Below the pieces are notes generated by a model, which made no database searches, was not told the origin of the DNA, and saw nothing but the letters and a program-made list of their open reading frames with translations. Below, piece by piece: positions 35,117-43,687 of a stretch of 64,000 bases of DNA. A program made the position numbers and the translations under genes. Location: contig NZ_FMBW01000065.1 in assembly GCF_900091725.1 (NCBI RefSeq), positions 37,850 through 101,849 on the forward strand, read 5' to 3'. Every line of letters starts with the position of its first letter. Position 1 is the stretch's first letter. This DNA is from Streptomyces sp. DvalAA-43 (GTDB lineage Bacteria > Actinomycetota > Actinomycetes > Streptomycetales > Streptomycetaceae).

Positions 35117-35917
35117 ATGAACGACAACGCGCTCTCCACGACGCATCCGACGAACGCGCATCCCGCCCGCGTCTACAACGTCTGGCTGGGCGGCAAGGAC
35201 CACTATCCGGTGGATCAGGAGGCGGCCGAGCTGGCCGCTTCGGCAAACCCGACGATCGTGCCGTCGGTCCGGGCCAACCGGGCCTTCCTGGGCCGCGCCG
35301 TACGTCACCTCGCGGAGTCCGGCGTCCGGCAGTACCTCGACATCGGTACGGGCATACCCGCCGCCGAGAACACCCACGAGGTGGCCCAGGGGGCCGCCCC
35401 CGAGTCGCGGGTCGTCTACGTCGACAACGATCCGATCGTCCTCTCCCACGCGCGGGCGCTGCTGGTCAGCGGCCCCGAGGGGCAGACCGACTATGTGCAG
35501 GCCGATGCGCGGGACGTGGACACGATCCTCGACGCGGCTTCCCGCACCCTGGATCTGGACCAGCCGGTGGGCCTGATGCTGGTGGCGATCCTCCAGTACA
35601 TCAAGGACGTCGAGGACCCGTGGGACATCACCCGTCGGCTGCTGGACCGCCTGGCCCCGGGCAGTCATCTCGTCCTGTCCCATCCGGCCGTGGACGTCAC
35701 CGCTCCCGAGGTCGCCGCATCCATGCGGATCTACAACGAGCGTGCCGCCAGCCACGCTTCCGCCACGCCGCGCACCCAGGCGGAGGTGCGACGGTTCTTC
35801 GACGGCCTGGAGATCCTGGAACCGGGCGTGGTCACCCTGACCCGCTGGCGTCCCGGACCGTCCGACGTCCCGGACGACAGCCTGCCCATGTGGTGCGCCG
35901 TCGCCCGCAAGCCCTGA
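35117..35917 (+). CDS. SAM-dependent methyltransferase, DUF574 type
   Basis: A 266-residue protein of the actinobacterial DUF574 methyltransferase-like family: ARVYNVWLGGKDHYPVD near the N-terminus, FLGRAVRHLAE, the SAM-binding QYLDIGTGIPAAENTHE, then VVYVDNDPIVLSHARALL and a C-terminal PGVVTLTRWRPG. Streptomyces carry many paralogues, mostly of unknown substrate. GAGGTG lies seven bases before the ATG. It is divergent from the Pls-like gene; nothing ties it to the PBD-type cluster 18 kb away. Confidence 0.88.
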   Translation: MNDNALSTTHPTNAHPARVYNVWLGGKDHYPVDQEAAELAASANPTIVPSVRANRAFLGRAVRHLAESGVRQYLDIGTGIPAAENTHEVAQGAAPESRVVYVDNDPIVLSHARALLVSGPEGQTDYVQADARDVDTILDAASRTLDLDQPVGLMLVAILQYIKDVEDPWDITRRLLDRLAPGSHLVLSHPAVDVTAPEVAASMRIYNERAASHASATPRTQAEVRRFFDGLEILEPGVVTLTRWRPGPSDVPDDSLPMWCAVARKP

Positions 35918-35929
35918 CCGGGTGACGTC

Positions 35930-35984
35930 CCCGGTGCGCCGCCGCCCCGCCGACAGCGCGTCCCCGGGTCGGCGGCACACCGGG
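35930..35984. terminator. Bidirectional hairpin between convergent genes
   Basis: CCCGGTG-GCCGCCG pairs with CGGCGGC-CACCGGG with one mismatch and a 25-base loop, between the methyltransferase and L,D-transpeptidase stops. Confidence 0.6.
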
Positions 35985-36046
35985 CGCGCGCCTGCCGGGA
36001 GCCCGTACGGGGTGACGGTTCCGCGTGCCCACCGGCGACCGCGGTC

Positions 36047-36745
36047 TCAGGACCCCGTGCCGGGCTTCGTCCCCCATACGTAGACGGCGTCGTCGATGGC
36101 CAGGAGGTCCCACAGGGCGGCGGCGTCGTGGACGGTGAGGTTGACGCAGCCGGCGGAGCCGCCGCCGTCGAAGAGGTTGCCCGGGTGCCCGTGCAGGGCC
36201 TGGCCGCCGTCGAAGAACTGCGAGTACGGCATGGGGGCGTCGTCGTACAGCGAGGAGACGTGGTCCTTGTCGCGCCAGTAGACGGCGTGCCAGCCGGGCC
36301 TGGTCTCCTGCGCTTCGCGGCCGGTGCGGATCGGCACCGGGCGGAAGTCGATCCGCTTGCCGGTCTGCACCCACAGCAGTTGGCGGTCCATGTCGACGCA
36401 GGTGACGCGGTAGGTGCGGGCCGGGCAGTGCCCGGCGGCGTTCGGGTCGTCGGCGGCCTTCACCGCGAGCATGAAGCGGTAGGTGGCCAGGTCCGGATAC
36501 CCGTCGGTGCGGGGCACGTGATTCTTCGTCTGGAAGGCGCGGACGGCCTCGCAGTCCGCCTCCGACTGGATCCCGTCGACCGGCAGGCCGAGGTACTCCT
36601 CCATCGGCCGCTGGTAGGGGCCGGTCGGTGCGGTGCAGCCGGCGCGGGCCGGGGCGGCGCCGGCGTTCGGGGCGGCGAGCGCCGTGGACACGAGGGCCGC
36701 TGCCGCGGAAGCGGCCACGGCACCGGATATGAGGGCAGGGCGCAC
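36047..36745 (-). CDS. Secreted L,D-transpeptidase (YkuD) with peptidoglycan-binding-like region
   Basis: A 232-residue exported protein. The signal peptide is VRPALISGAVAASAAAALVS with probable cleavage after AGAAPA. A short peptidoglycan-binding-like segment follows (EEYLGLPVDGIQSEADCEAV). The YkuD catalytic domain has HGHPGNLF and GGGSAGCVNL, the latter holding the catalytic Cys. It would make 3-3 cross-links or attach proteins to peptidoglycan. GTG at 36745 is chosen because GGAGG lies eight bases upstream and the signal peptide then starts correctly. Convergent with the methyltransferase gene. Confidence 0.9.
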   Translation of the reverse strand: MRPALISGAVAASAAAALVSTALAAPNAGAAPARAGCTAPTGPYQRPMEEYLGLPVDGIQSEADCEAVRAFQTKNHVPRTDGYPDLATYRFMLAVKAADDPNAAGHCPARTYRVTCVDMDRQLLWVQTGKRIDFRPVPIRTGREAQETRPGWHAVYWRDKDHVSSLYDDAPMPYSQFFDGGQALHGHPGNLFDGGGSAGCVNLTVHDAAALWDLLAIDDAVYVWGTKPGTGS

Positions 36746-36843
36746 GACGTGAACCTCCAGGTACACGGGGGGGGAGAGCGTCCCTGCCAGTGAATCAGCG
36801 TGCCGGTCCGGCCGCCCAGTTGTGGGTGGCCGAACCGGTGACT

Positions 36844-36859
36844 GCCCCGGAACCGGGGC
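36844..36859. terminator. Short hairpin after the choice-of-anchor gene
   Basis: GCCCCGG-AA-CCGGGGC, a 7-bp stem, 24 bp beyond the leftward stop at 36884. Confidence 0.45.
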
Positions 36860-36883
36860 GGGTCGTACGCCGGATCACTCGTC

Positions 36884-38695
36884 CTAGCAGCTCTTGCCCT
36901 TGCAGGGCTCACCGCGCTCGTTGGAGAGCGTGACGTCCACTCCGGTGGAGCTGTTGTCCTCGGTCACGTCGTAGAGCCCGGTGACCGGGTTGTCGGGCAG
37001 GACATACCCCTCCGGCACCGCCGTCTCCCGCAGGTAGTACGCGCCGAGCGGCAGGTCGTCGAAGGTGCACCGCCCGGCGGTGTCGGTGGCGCAGCCGGGT
37101 CCGACCCGGGTGTCGGGGTTGGCTCCCGCGGTCTGCAGCCCGGCGATGCCGTTGGTCTCGCGCCAGGTCTCGAAGACGGCTCCCGCCAGGGGCCGGCCGT
37201 TCTTCCGGTCGGTCTTGGTCAGGTGGATGGAGCCGGTCGTGGGCGGTACGGAGCTGCGGGTGTCGCGGGCCACGGCCTCCACGCCGCCCTCCGCGTTGCC
37301 GTCGGTGAGGATCAGCGGTCCGAACACATCGGGGGTGGGCAGGTCGTATCCGGCGGGCGCCGAGGTCTCGCGCCAGTAGTAGGTGCCCGTCGTGGTGGTG
37401 ACGGCGCAGCGCCCGTCGGCGGCGGTGACGCAGGTGGTCACACGGGTGTCGGGGTTCACCCCGTTGGTCTGCAGCCCCGGGATGTCGTTGGTCTCGCGCC
37501 ACAGTTCGAACCCGGCGCCCGGGAGGGCGTCCCCGCTGTCGGCGTCGGTCTTGAGGACCCGTACCTCGCCGGTGACGGGGGTCGTCCCCGAGCAGTCGGG
37601 CAGGTCGCCGTTGAAGGGGTAGGCGTGGAACTCCTGGCCGCCGCCGCCCGCGGCGGGGCTGGTGTGGGTCAGCGAGCCGGTGGTGAAGAAGCGGCCGTTG
37701 ATGCCGGGCAGGGTCACGGTCGTCATGGACGACTGGTCACCCATCAGGAAGCTGCCCTGCATCTGTCCGGTGCCCTCCAGGTGGACGGAGGCCGCGTCGG
37801 GGATGTTCCACAGCAGTCGCTCGCGGTAGGAGTTGAGCGGGTCGGTGCTGTCGTCGATGCCGCCGCTGAAGGTGTTGATGGTGCGATTGGCTCCCAGGAT
37901 GTTGACCAGGACCGTGGCGTCGGCGGGGATGTTCTCGAAGACGATTCCCTGCTGGCCGCCGCCCGGTGCGGTCAGGTCGAAGTCCACGTTGAAGACCTGG
38001 AGCGAGGAGGTCCCGTCGCCGCGGAACACGGTCCGGGTGCCCTCGTTGACCGCCGTGCCCGTGGCGTGCCGGGGCCGCCCGTCGACCCGGGCGTAGCAGC
38101 GGCTGGCGGTGGTCAGCTGGTCCCGCAGCGCGGTGTAGGGCTGGGCGGCGTCCGGGTCGTGGACGAGCTGTCCGTTGACCGTTCCGGACTCGGTTCCCGC
38201 GTACCGTACGATGCCCTGTTCGCCGATCAGACCGCCGGTGGTGTCCAGGCGCTGGCCGCTCGCGATCGTCACGTTCCCGCCGGTGGTCAGGAAGTCCGAC
38301 CCGTTGGGCGGCGGCACGCGCGAGCCCACGCCGACGATCCCGAGGTTGTACAGGCCGCTGACGCCCGCTTGCTTGTTCTGGTCGAAGTCGTCGAGCACGA
38401 CCACGCGGCCCTCGGCCTCGGCCGCCCGGCCCCGCACCAGGAAGTCGTCGCCGACGAAGATGTTGATGGCGTTGTCGCGGCCGGCGATCGGCCCGTTGTT
38501 GATTCCGGGGAACGGGTCCGGACAGGAGCCGGGAACGCACGGGCCGAGGCCGCCGGGAAGCGGGGCGGCGTAGGCGGGGACCGTTCCGAGTCCGAGGGCG
38601 AAGGCCGGTACGGTCGCCGCCGCCACGGCCAGGGCCGTCCCGGTGACGCCGACTCGGGCGCGCAGCGCACCGAAGTGCTGGGAGATACGTCTCAT
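36884..38695 (-). CDS. Secreted choice-of-anchor A protein with two SpaA-like domains
   Basis: A 603-residue exported surface protein. The signal peptide (MRRISQHFGALRAR, then a hydrophobic stretch to PAYA) leads to a choice-of-anchor A domain (about residues 60-350; NIFVGDDFLV, NIPDAASVHLEGTGQMQGS). Two SpaA/prealbumin-like repeats follow (VRVLKTDADSGDALPGAGFE and HLTKTDRKNGRPLAGAVFE), each with ELW/TWRETN segments and GTYYWRETSAPAGY-type ends. SpaA domains often form internal isopeptide bonds. It ends KGKSC with no LPXTG sorting signal or membrane anchor, so retention is unclear. It is followed upstream by another large secreted protein. Confidence 0.85.
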   Translation of the reverse strand: MRRISQHFGALRARVGVTGTALAVAAATVPAFALGLGTVPAYAAPLPGGLGPCVPGSCPDPFPGINNGPIAGRDNAINIFVGDDFLVRGRAAEAEGRVVVLDDFDQNKQAGVSGLYNLGIVGVGSRVPPPNGSDFLTTGGNVTIASGQRLDTTGGLIGEQGIVRYAGTESGTVNGQLVHDPDAAQPYTALRDQLTTASRCYARVDGRPRHATGTAVNEGTRTVFRGDGTSSLQVFNVDFDLTAPGGGQQGIVFENIPADATVLVNILGANRTINTFSGGIDDSTDPLNSYRERLLWNIPDAASVHLEGTGQMQGSFLMGDQSSMTTVTLPGINGRFFTTGSLTHTSPAAGGGGQEFHAYPFNGDLPDCSGTTPVTGEVRVLKTDADSGDALPGAGFELWRETNDIPGLQTNGVNPDTRVTTCVTAADGRCAVTTTTGTYYWRETSAPAGYDLPTPDVFGPLILTDGNAEGGVEAVARDTRSSVPPTTGSIHLTKTDRKNGRPLAGAVFETWRETNGIAGLQTAGANPDTRVGPGCATDTAGRCTFDDLPLGAYYLRETAVPEGYVLPDNPVTGLYDVTEDNSSTGVDVTLSNERGEPCKGKSC

Positions 38696-38848
38696 GAGGG
38701 GAATGGTCGGTGCCCGCCCTGCTCCGACCACCCCCATGACACGTGGCAGTGATCGGATCTCGCGACCTATCTCATGCGAACGGCGTACGCGGGCGGGCCT
38801 GCGCGGGTGACGGCGGTGTCAAAGCCTGCGCCGCACCCGCTCATGACG

Positions 38849-38879
38849 GCGCCGCACCCGTCATCGACGGGTGCGGCGC
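38849..38879. terminator. 14-bp hairpin terminator
   Basis: Arms 38849-38862 and 38866-38879 pair perfectly around ATC, beyond the leftward stop at 38948. Confidence 0.75.
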
Positions 38880-38947
38880 GCGTCGTCCGGCAGTGTCGTC
38901 CCACGCGGACGAGCTGCGCGGACGCGGAGGGCCGACGGGTCGGGATC

Positions 38948-41167
38948 CTAGGCCTTCCGGTCGACGACCTTGTGGTGCGGGGGCTTGTGCGGAGGCTTGT
39001 GGTGCGGGGTGCTGCCGACCTCGATGGTGACCTGGGCGGGCAGGCTGACGATCTGGTTGCCCTGCGGGTCGGTACCCGCCGCTACCGCCACGTTGGTGAC
39101 GGGGCAGGTCTTCTCCCCGTCTCCGCCGCCCTTGGTCTTGCCGGGCTTCTCGCACCGGTCCTTGTCGGCCTGGGCGATCGTGTACGTGCCGTGGCACGTG
39201 GTCGTGGCCCCGGGCGCCAGCGTCGTCGCGTCGCAGGTGACGTCGTAGACACGGTCGTCGCTGACGAGCACGGAGCGGAGCTCTGTGCTCCCGGTGTTGG
39301 TGACGGTGTAGGAGTACTCCACCTCGTCACCGACGCCGTAGGGCGCGGGCGTCACCACACGCTTCTTCAGGGTGATGTGCGGCGCCCCGACCTGCAGGGT
39401 CTGCTGGGTCTCCGGGGAGGTGACGGTGGTGCCGTCCGACGTTCCGGTCGCCGTGGCGGTGTTGGTGACGGATCCGGCCGTGCCGTCCTCGGTGGTGATC
39501 GTGTACGTACCGCTGCAGGTGGTCTCGTCTCCCGTGCTCTCCGCGGGGGCGAGGGTCGTGGCGGCACAGGTGATCGGGCTGACGTGGTCATCGTGCACCG
39601 CGACGTCGGTCAGCTCCGTGCCGCCCGTGTTCCGGACGTCGTAGGTGAAGGTGACCGTCTGTCCGACCGAGTAGGGGCCGGGCGTCTGCGCCTTCTTCTC
39701 CACGACGAGGCCGGCCGGTCGTTCGAGCGGCACGCTCTGGGAGGAGGGCGGCGAGTCGACCGGTGCGCCGTTCGAGGTGCCCCTGGCGATGGCCGTGTTG
39801 TCGATGGAACCGTGGGTCACATCGGCGGCCGTGACGGTGTACGTGGCGGTACAGGTGATGGTCCGGCCGGGTGCGAGCGTCGTCGCGGGACAGGACACCG
39901 GGCCGGTCTTCGGGTCGTCGACGGTGAGCCCGGTGATGTCCGCCCCACCGGCGTTGGTGACCACGAAGTCGTACGGGACCCTCGATCCCGCCACCAGGTC
40001 ACCGGGGAGCGGCTGCCTGACCTGCTTGACGAGGTTCAGCGCGGGCAGCGGCTGGTCGCTGCTGACGAGCACGTTGCGGATGAGATGGACATCGGTGAAC
40101 AGCCCGGTGGACGCCGCGAAACCGAACTTGTACGTGGTCGGCACCGGCTGCGGGGCAGGTGTGCTGAGGACATGGTGGAAGCCGGTCCCGTCGTTGAAGT
40201 CGACCGACACGTTCAGCACGGGGCTGGGCGCGGGGGTGAGCTGTACGTGGACCCGGCGGCGCGAGGGTTCGAGCGCGGTCTCGGCCTGCGCGGGGGTCGC
40301 TCCGGGGGGCAGCGCGGTCAGCGTCCCCTGCAGGTTTCCGGGGAGCGTCGTGGGCCAGGGCCCGGTGGTGGTGAGGTTGTTGGTGGTGGCGGTGAGGAAG
40401 CAGTACCCCTCGGTGCCGTCGCCGGGACCGCGGACCGTGACCATGTTGGCCCCGGGCGCCGGAACGCGGAACTGCGTCCCGGCGGGCGACCGGTCGGCAC
40501 AGCCGTTCCCGCGGTGCTCCCAGTCGCCGAAGTAGTTCCCCAGGACATCGAGCCCCACACCCAGGTAGCCGCGGTCCACACCGGGCAGGAAGGTGGCGGC
40601 GGGGTCGTCGTCGGGGAGCTTCTGCGCGTACCCGAGGCTTCCGCCGAAGGCTCCCGGGTGGGTGAGTGCGCCGTCGCCGTTCACCAGGAAGAACGAGATG
40701 CCGTCGGCGGGGGTGGCCGGGGTCGTGCTGCCGTACTGCCACTGGTCGAAGGTGACGTCGAGGCCCTGGTTGGCGGGCAGGGCGTGGTTGTAGAGCACGG
40801 CCCCGGACTGGTCGTTGGACGCGTCCGTCAGCCGGAGGTATCCGTGGGGCGCACCGTCCGGGGGTGGCACCGGACCGACGCCCTCCGGGCAGCCGCCCAG
40901 CGGGTGGTCCCCCGGCCCCGGTGCGGCGGCCGCCGGGGCGCCCGTGAGACAGGCCGACCCGACGCCGGTGAACTCCGACGCCGTGGCCTGCGTGAATGTC
41001 TCATCGAGCAGCGGGGAGCCCGCGGCGCGCGGCTGCGCCTGGACGCTGCTGTCGAATGCCAGAGGCATGACGCCGGCGCCGACGGCGACGGTCAGCGCCG
41101 CCGCGGCCAGCCGGGCGGTCCGGGTCCGCGCCTCTCCGGAGTGCCATGGATGCAGTCTTCGCTTCAT
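38948..41167 (-). CDS. Large secreted protein: lectin-like N-terminus plus DUF11/DUF7507-type repeats
   Basis: A 739-residue exported protein with signal peptide (MKRRLHPWHSGEARTRTARL, then a hydrophobic core). Residues about 50-370 resemble an L-type lectin/glucanase sandwich (LRLTDASNDQSGAVLYNHAL, ISFFLVNGDGAL, GYLGVGLDVLGNY). Three CARDB/DUF11-like repeats follow, each with the pattern VTNxG-x-T-DL-x-V-x-DD, then P-I-x-C-x-ATTLAPG (DPKTGPVSCPATTLAPG and two more). The C-terminal tail is rich in His, Pro and Lys (HHKPPHKPPHHK) and has no sortase signal; it may bind metal or wall polymers. The two secreted genes lie in the same direction, 252 bp apart with a terminator between, so are probably separate units. 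Confidence 0.8.
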   Translation of the reverse strand: MKRRLHPWHSGEARTRTARLAAAALTVAVGAGVMPLAFDSSVQAQPRAAGSPLLDETFTQATASEFTGVGSACLTGAPAAAAPGPGDHPLGGCPEGVGPVPPPDGAPHGYLRLTDASNDQSGAVLYNHALPANQGLDVTFDQWQYGSTTPATPADGISFFLVNGDGALTHPGAFGGSLGYAQKLPDDDPAATFLPGVDRGYLGVGLDVLGNYFGDWEHRGNGCADRSPAGTQFRVPAPGANMVTVRGPGDGTEGYCFLTATTNNLTTTGPWPTTLPGNLQGTLTALPPGATPAQAETALEPSRRRVHVQLTPAPSPVLNVSVDFNDGTGFHHVLSTPAPQPVPTTYKFGFAASTGLFTDVHLIRNVLVSSDQPLPALNLVKQVRQPLPGDLVAGSRVPYDFVVTNAGGADITGLTVDDPKTGPVSCPATTLAPGRTITCTATYTVTAADVTHGSIDNTAIARGTSNGAPVDSPPSSQSVPLERPAGLVVEKKAQTPGPYSVGQTVTFTYDVRNTGGTELTDVAVHDDHVSPITCAATTLAPAESTGDETTCSGTYTITTEDGTAGSVTNTATATGTSDGTTVTSPETQQTLQVGAPHITLKKRVVTPAPYGVGDEVEYSYTVTNTGSTELRSVLVSDDRVYDVTCDATTLAPGATTTCHGTYTIAQADKDRCEKPGKTKGGGDGEKTCPVTNVAVAAGTDPQGNQIVSLPAQVTIEVGSTPHHKPPHKPPHHKVVDRKA

Positions 41168-41303
41168 TCCCCCATCTACGGGCATCGCTCCGTGTCATCG
41201 GCGCCATGACAAGCCGTGAGTGCGTCCGATGGCCGTGTGCCAGACCCCGATCGGCGGTGCCGACTCGACGGCGGGGGCGGCCGTCCGTGGGAAGGAGCGG
41301 AGG

Positions 41304-42158
41304 TCAGCTGTCCGTTCGGCGCCGGGTCACCGTCACCCGCTGACCGCCGTGCACCGTACCGGTGTTGATGTTTCCGTGCGGGGCCCTGTTCGTCACCCGG
41401 ATGCCCCCGGACGGGTCACGCCTTCCCCCTTCTTCCGGGGCACCGTCCGTGTCCCGGCCCTCGTGTGCGGCGTCGCCGGGCGTGTGCGGGCCGGGCAGTG
41501 GGCCGGAGGGCAGCGGCACGTGGATCCAGGCGCGCTGGGCGAACTGCTTGCCCTCGACCGTCGCCGGTACCTCGATGAAGTGGTCCGGATGGCGTCCCGT
41601 GTACCCACTGGCGACCGCGTCCTGGTAGCAGCGGTCCGAGAGGATGGCCGCCACCTGGGTGACGTTCTCCCTGGAGGAGGCCAACACGGCCTTGACCGGG
41701 CGGGAGTCGAGCAGCCGGTGGGTGTCGTTGCGTGCCGTTCCGTTGCCGCCGAACGCGTCGCCGGTGTCCGGCAGCGGACCGATGTGCAGGCTGACGCGGA
41801 GCCTGATCGGCAGGGCTCCGAGCGCGTGGATGTTGAACTCGGTCAGTACCTCCTGAAGCGTGAACAGCCAGGGATGGATGACGAAGGGCATCAACGACGG
41901 GTCGAATCCGAGGACGTATCCGTCACCGGTGGAGGCGGGGAACCTGCGGTCGTTCCACAGCTCGGCCAGTCCCGCCCGGTCCAGTGAGGTCCTGATCAGG
42001 TCGGGCACCGTACGGCTGACGACCTCGTGCTCGATGGCGGGGAGGCCGGTGAAGTCCTTGGCGTCCACGGCGATGATCCCCCGGGACGGGGGCAGCGGGC
42101 GGCTGCGGGTGTAGGGGGCCGCGGTGGCCCGGGGCAGTCCGTTTTCCTGTTCGTGCAT
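41304..42158 (-). CDS. Class III nucleotide-cyclase-like protein with C-terminal NTG motif
   Basis: A 284-residue soluble protein. It has the marks of a class III cyclase domain: first metal-site Asp in IIAVDAKDFT, second in STGDGYVLGF, the RVSLHIGPL strand, and an Asn-x3-Arg pair in ARNDTHRLL where cyclases have transition-state residues. All key positions look intact, so it may make a cyclic nucleotide; the base cannot be deduced. After a Pro/Gly-rich linker the C-terminus carries APHGNINTGTVHGGQ (residues 259-273), shared with the proteins at 43304 and 43677. It lies 153 bp downstream of a Crp/Fnr gene in the same direction, suggesting a cyclase-receptor pair. Confidence 0.7.
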   Translation of the reverse strand: MHEQENGLPRATAAPYTRSRPLPPSRGIIAVDAKDFTGLPAIEHEVVSRTVPDLIRTSLDRAGLAELWNDRRFPASTGDGYVLGFDPSLMPFVIHPWLFTLQEVLTEFNIHALGALPIRLRVSLHIGPLPDTGDAFGGNGTARNDTHRLLDSRPVKAVLASSRENVTQVAAILSDRCYQDAVASGYTGRHPDHFIEVPATVEGKQFAQRAWIHVPLPSGPLPGPHTPGDAAHEGRDTDGAPEEGGRRDPSGGIRVTNRAPHGNINTGTVHGGQRVTVTRRRTDS

Positions 42159-42176
42159 CGTGACTCCTCTGCGCGG

Positions 42177-42207
42177 CCCCGTCCGGGCGTGTGCCGGCCG
42201 GACGGGG
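42177..42207 (-). terminator. Hairpin between the Crp and cyclase genes
   Basis: CCCCGTCCGG pairs perfectly with CCGGACGGGG across an 11-base loop. It could attenuate transcription from the Crp gene into the cyclase gene. Confidence 0.5.
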
Positions 42208-42231
42208 ACGGGGGTGGTGCGTCTTCTCGGC

Positions 42232-42252
42232 GCCCTGTGAGCGTCACAGGGC
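42232..42252. promoter_or_regulatory. Perfect palindrome with Crp-like halves
   Basis: GCCCTGTGA-GCG-TCACAGGGC is a 9-bp perfect inverted repeat before the cyclase gene. It contains TGTGA and TCACA, the halves of a classical Crp site, but with a 3-bp rather than 6-bp spacer. Either a variant operator for the neighbouring Crp protein or an RNA hairpin. Confidence 0.5.
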
Positions 42253-42311
42253 TCGGGGGAGCCTTCCGCCCCCGCAGTGCGGAAGACCGGTGATCCACGC
42301 CATATCTCCGG

Positions 42312-42968
42312 TCACACGGTGGCCCGACGACCGGCCAGGCGACGCAGGTACGTCGCGTCGAGCACTTCGATGCGCGTCCTTCCGAACCGCACGCGATGGG
42401 ATCCGAACCGTTCCAACGCCTCACTGATGGAATTCCGGCCGACCCCGAGATGCTGCGCCAACTCCACTCTGGTGAGGGAAAGGGAGTGCGCTCCGGAGAT
42501 CTCGGTCAGATGGAGGAGTGCCGCCGCGAGCCGCTGGTCGATGTCGCCTTCGCACGCCTCGGTCTGCTCGCGCAGTCGGCTGTGCGCATGCCGGGCCAGC
42601 TGAGGTGCCAGGTCGTGCCGTTCGACGAAGTCCTGGAATGCGTCCGCGGGGATCACGGCCACTTCACACCTGCTAACGGCCAGGACATGGGCAAGCCGCC
42701 CTCCGCCGTCCTGTACCGCCACTTCGCCCAGCACCTCCCCCGGCCCGCGGAAGGCGAGCAGCCGGTCCCTGCCTTCGAGATCTCCGCGCACCACCTTGAC
42801 GACGCCACGGATCAGCGCAAGGACGCACTTCCCGGACTCCCCCTGGCGTAAGAGGACCGCGCCCGCCGGACGCGACCATCGCGGGAAGCCCGCCAGGCCT
42901 TCCCATGCCGATTCCGGTACGAGCTCACGCAGCACACGTGCCGGCGAAATGCGAGTCAGTTCGCTCAT
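42312..42968 (-). CDS. Crp/Fnr-family cyclic-nucleotide-type regulator
   Basis: A 218-residue regulator. The N-terminal cNMP-binding barrel (about 20-130) includes GAVLLRQGESGKCVLALIRG, GRDRLLAFRGPGEVLGEVA and the hinge helix. The C-terminal winged HTH (about 150-215) has LTRVELAQHLGVGRNSISEAL and ends IEVLDATYLRRLAG. The phosphate-binding region reads GPGEVLGEVAVQDGGGRLA; the canonical R-S/T pair is not obvious, so ligand preference is unclear. The gene next to it encodes a nucleotide-cyclase-like protein, an arrangement that suggests the receptor reads the cyclase product. Divergent from the operon at 43304. Confidence 0.88.
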   Translation of the reverse strand: MSELTRISPARVLRELVPESAWEGLAGFPRWSRPAGAVLLRQGESGKCVLALIRGVVKVVRGDLEGRDRLLAFRGPGEVLGEVAVQDGGGRLAHVLAVSRCEVAVIPADAFQDFVERHDLAPQLARHAHSRLREQTEACEGDIDQRLAAALLHLTEISGAHSLSLTRVELAQHLGVGRNSISEALERFGSHRVRFGRTRIEVLDATYLRRLAGRRATV

Positions 42969-43088
42969 GCGATCACGCTAGACGACTTCCGTTCCACTCC
43001 GGTGCGGAATGAAGAGTTCCTCTTCTCTCCGAATCGCCGAATCCGCCACCACAAAAGAACGCCCCCCTTTTTTCGCCCCGGATTACCC

Positions 43089-43183
43089 GTGACATTCCGG
43101 ACTTTATTTGCCGCACAAAGCCAATCACCCCTCACTTCGGGGCACGCAACCGCCCCCGAAAGATCGAATGTTCGGAATGTGAC
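43089..43183. promoter_or_regulatory. Dispersed inverted pair GTGACATTCCG / CGGAATGTGAC in the divergent promoter region
   Basis: GTGACATTCCG (43089-43099) and CGGAATGTGAC (43173-43183) are inverted copies with one mismatch. A third CGGAATG lies at 43006. The stretch is AT-richer than its surroundings, has a run of six T at about 43070, and holds the promoters of the Crp gene and of the operon starting at 43304. GTGAC resembles a Crp half-site. Confidence 0.45.
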
Positions 43184-43303
43184 GGCCGACATATCTCTTC
43201 TGCACTGCCGGAGCGGTGGCCGGTCCGGCGGCACGGAATTCTCGAATCGCCAAGGAAAACGCCGGCGGCCATTCGGCCCGCCCGGCCCACTCCCGGAGGA
43301 GCC

Positions 43304-43687
43304 ATGCGAGAACACGACAAGAACGTGGGCGGCGCCCCTCGTACGCGGCGAGCCGAGGTGCCCGCGGACTTCGGCATCACCCACCCGCTGCCCGGCCGGA
43401 CCTGCGAGCCGGAGCGGGACACCCGCGGCGAGGAAGCGGTCCTCGACGCGCTGCTCGGCGCGGGATACACGCCCGCCCCCGAGGAGCTCGGCCGGCTGAA
43501 CCATCTACTCCGCTCCCTGCGGCGTGCCGGGTCCACCGCCGACGAGCCGGTGGCGCCCGCACGGTCGTACACCGCGCTGAACGCCCCGCGAGGCATCATC
43601 AACACCGGTCTCGTCCACGGCGGACAGCACGTCACCGACATCGCGGCCTCCGGTGACCGCGCCCGGGGAGCCGACGATGACCACTGA
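43304..43687 (+). CDS. Small protein with NTG motif, first gene of the NTPase operon
   Basis: A 127-residue soluble, probably partly disordered protein with no recognised domain. The middle has a short helical segment (EEAVLDALLGAGYTPAPEEL). Residues 94-108 are APRGIINTGLVHGGQ, the motif shared with the cyclase-like protein (41304) and the NTPase-like protein (43677). GGAGG lies four bases before the ATG. Its stop overlaps the next gene by 11 bp, so translation is coupled. It looks like an adaptor carrying a homotypic interaction motif; that role is inferred from the motif sharing alone. Confidence 0.65.
   Translation: MREHDKNVGGAPRTRRAEVPADFGITHPLPGRTCEPERDTRGEEAVLDALLGAGYTPAPEELGRLNHLLRSLRRAGSTADEPVAPARSYTALNAPRGIINTGLVHGGQHVTDIAASGDRARGADDDH

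Noticed and set aside
35117..35917. Methyltransferase as a tailoring enzyme of the PBD-like cluster
   Set aside because: It belongs to the widespread DUF574 group, lies 18 kb away beyond unrelated operons and lacks the cluster operator.
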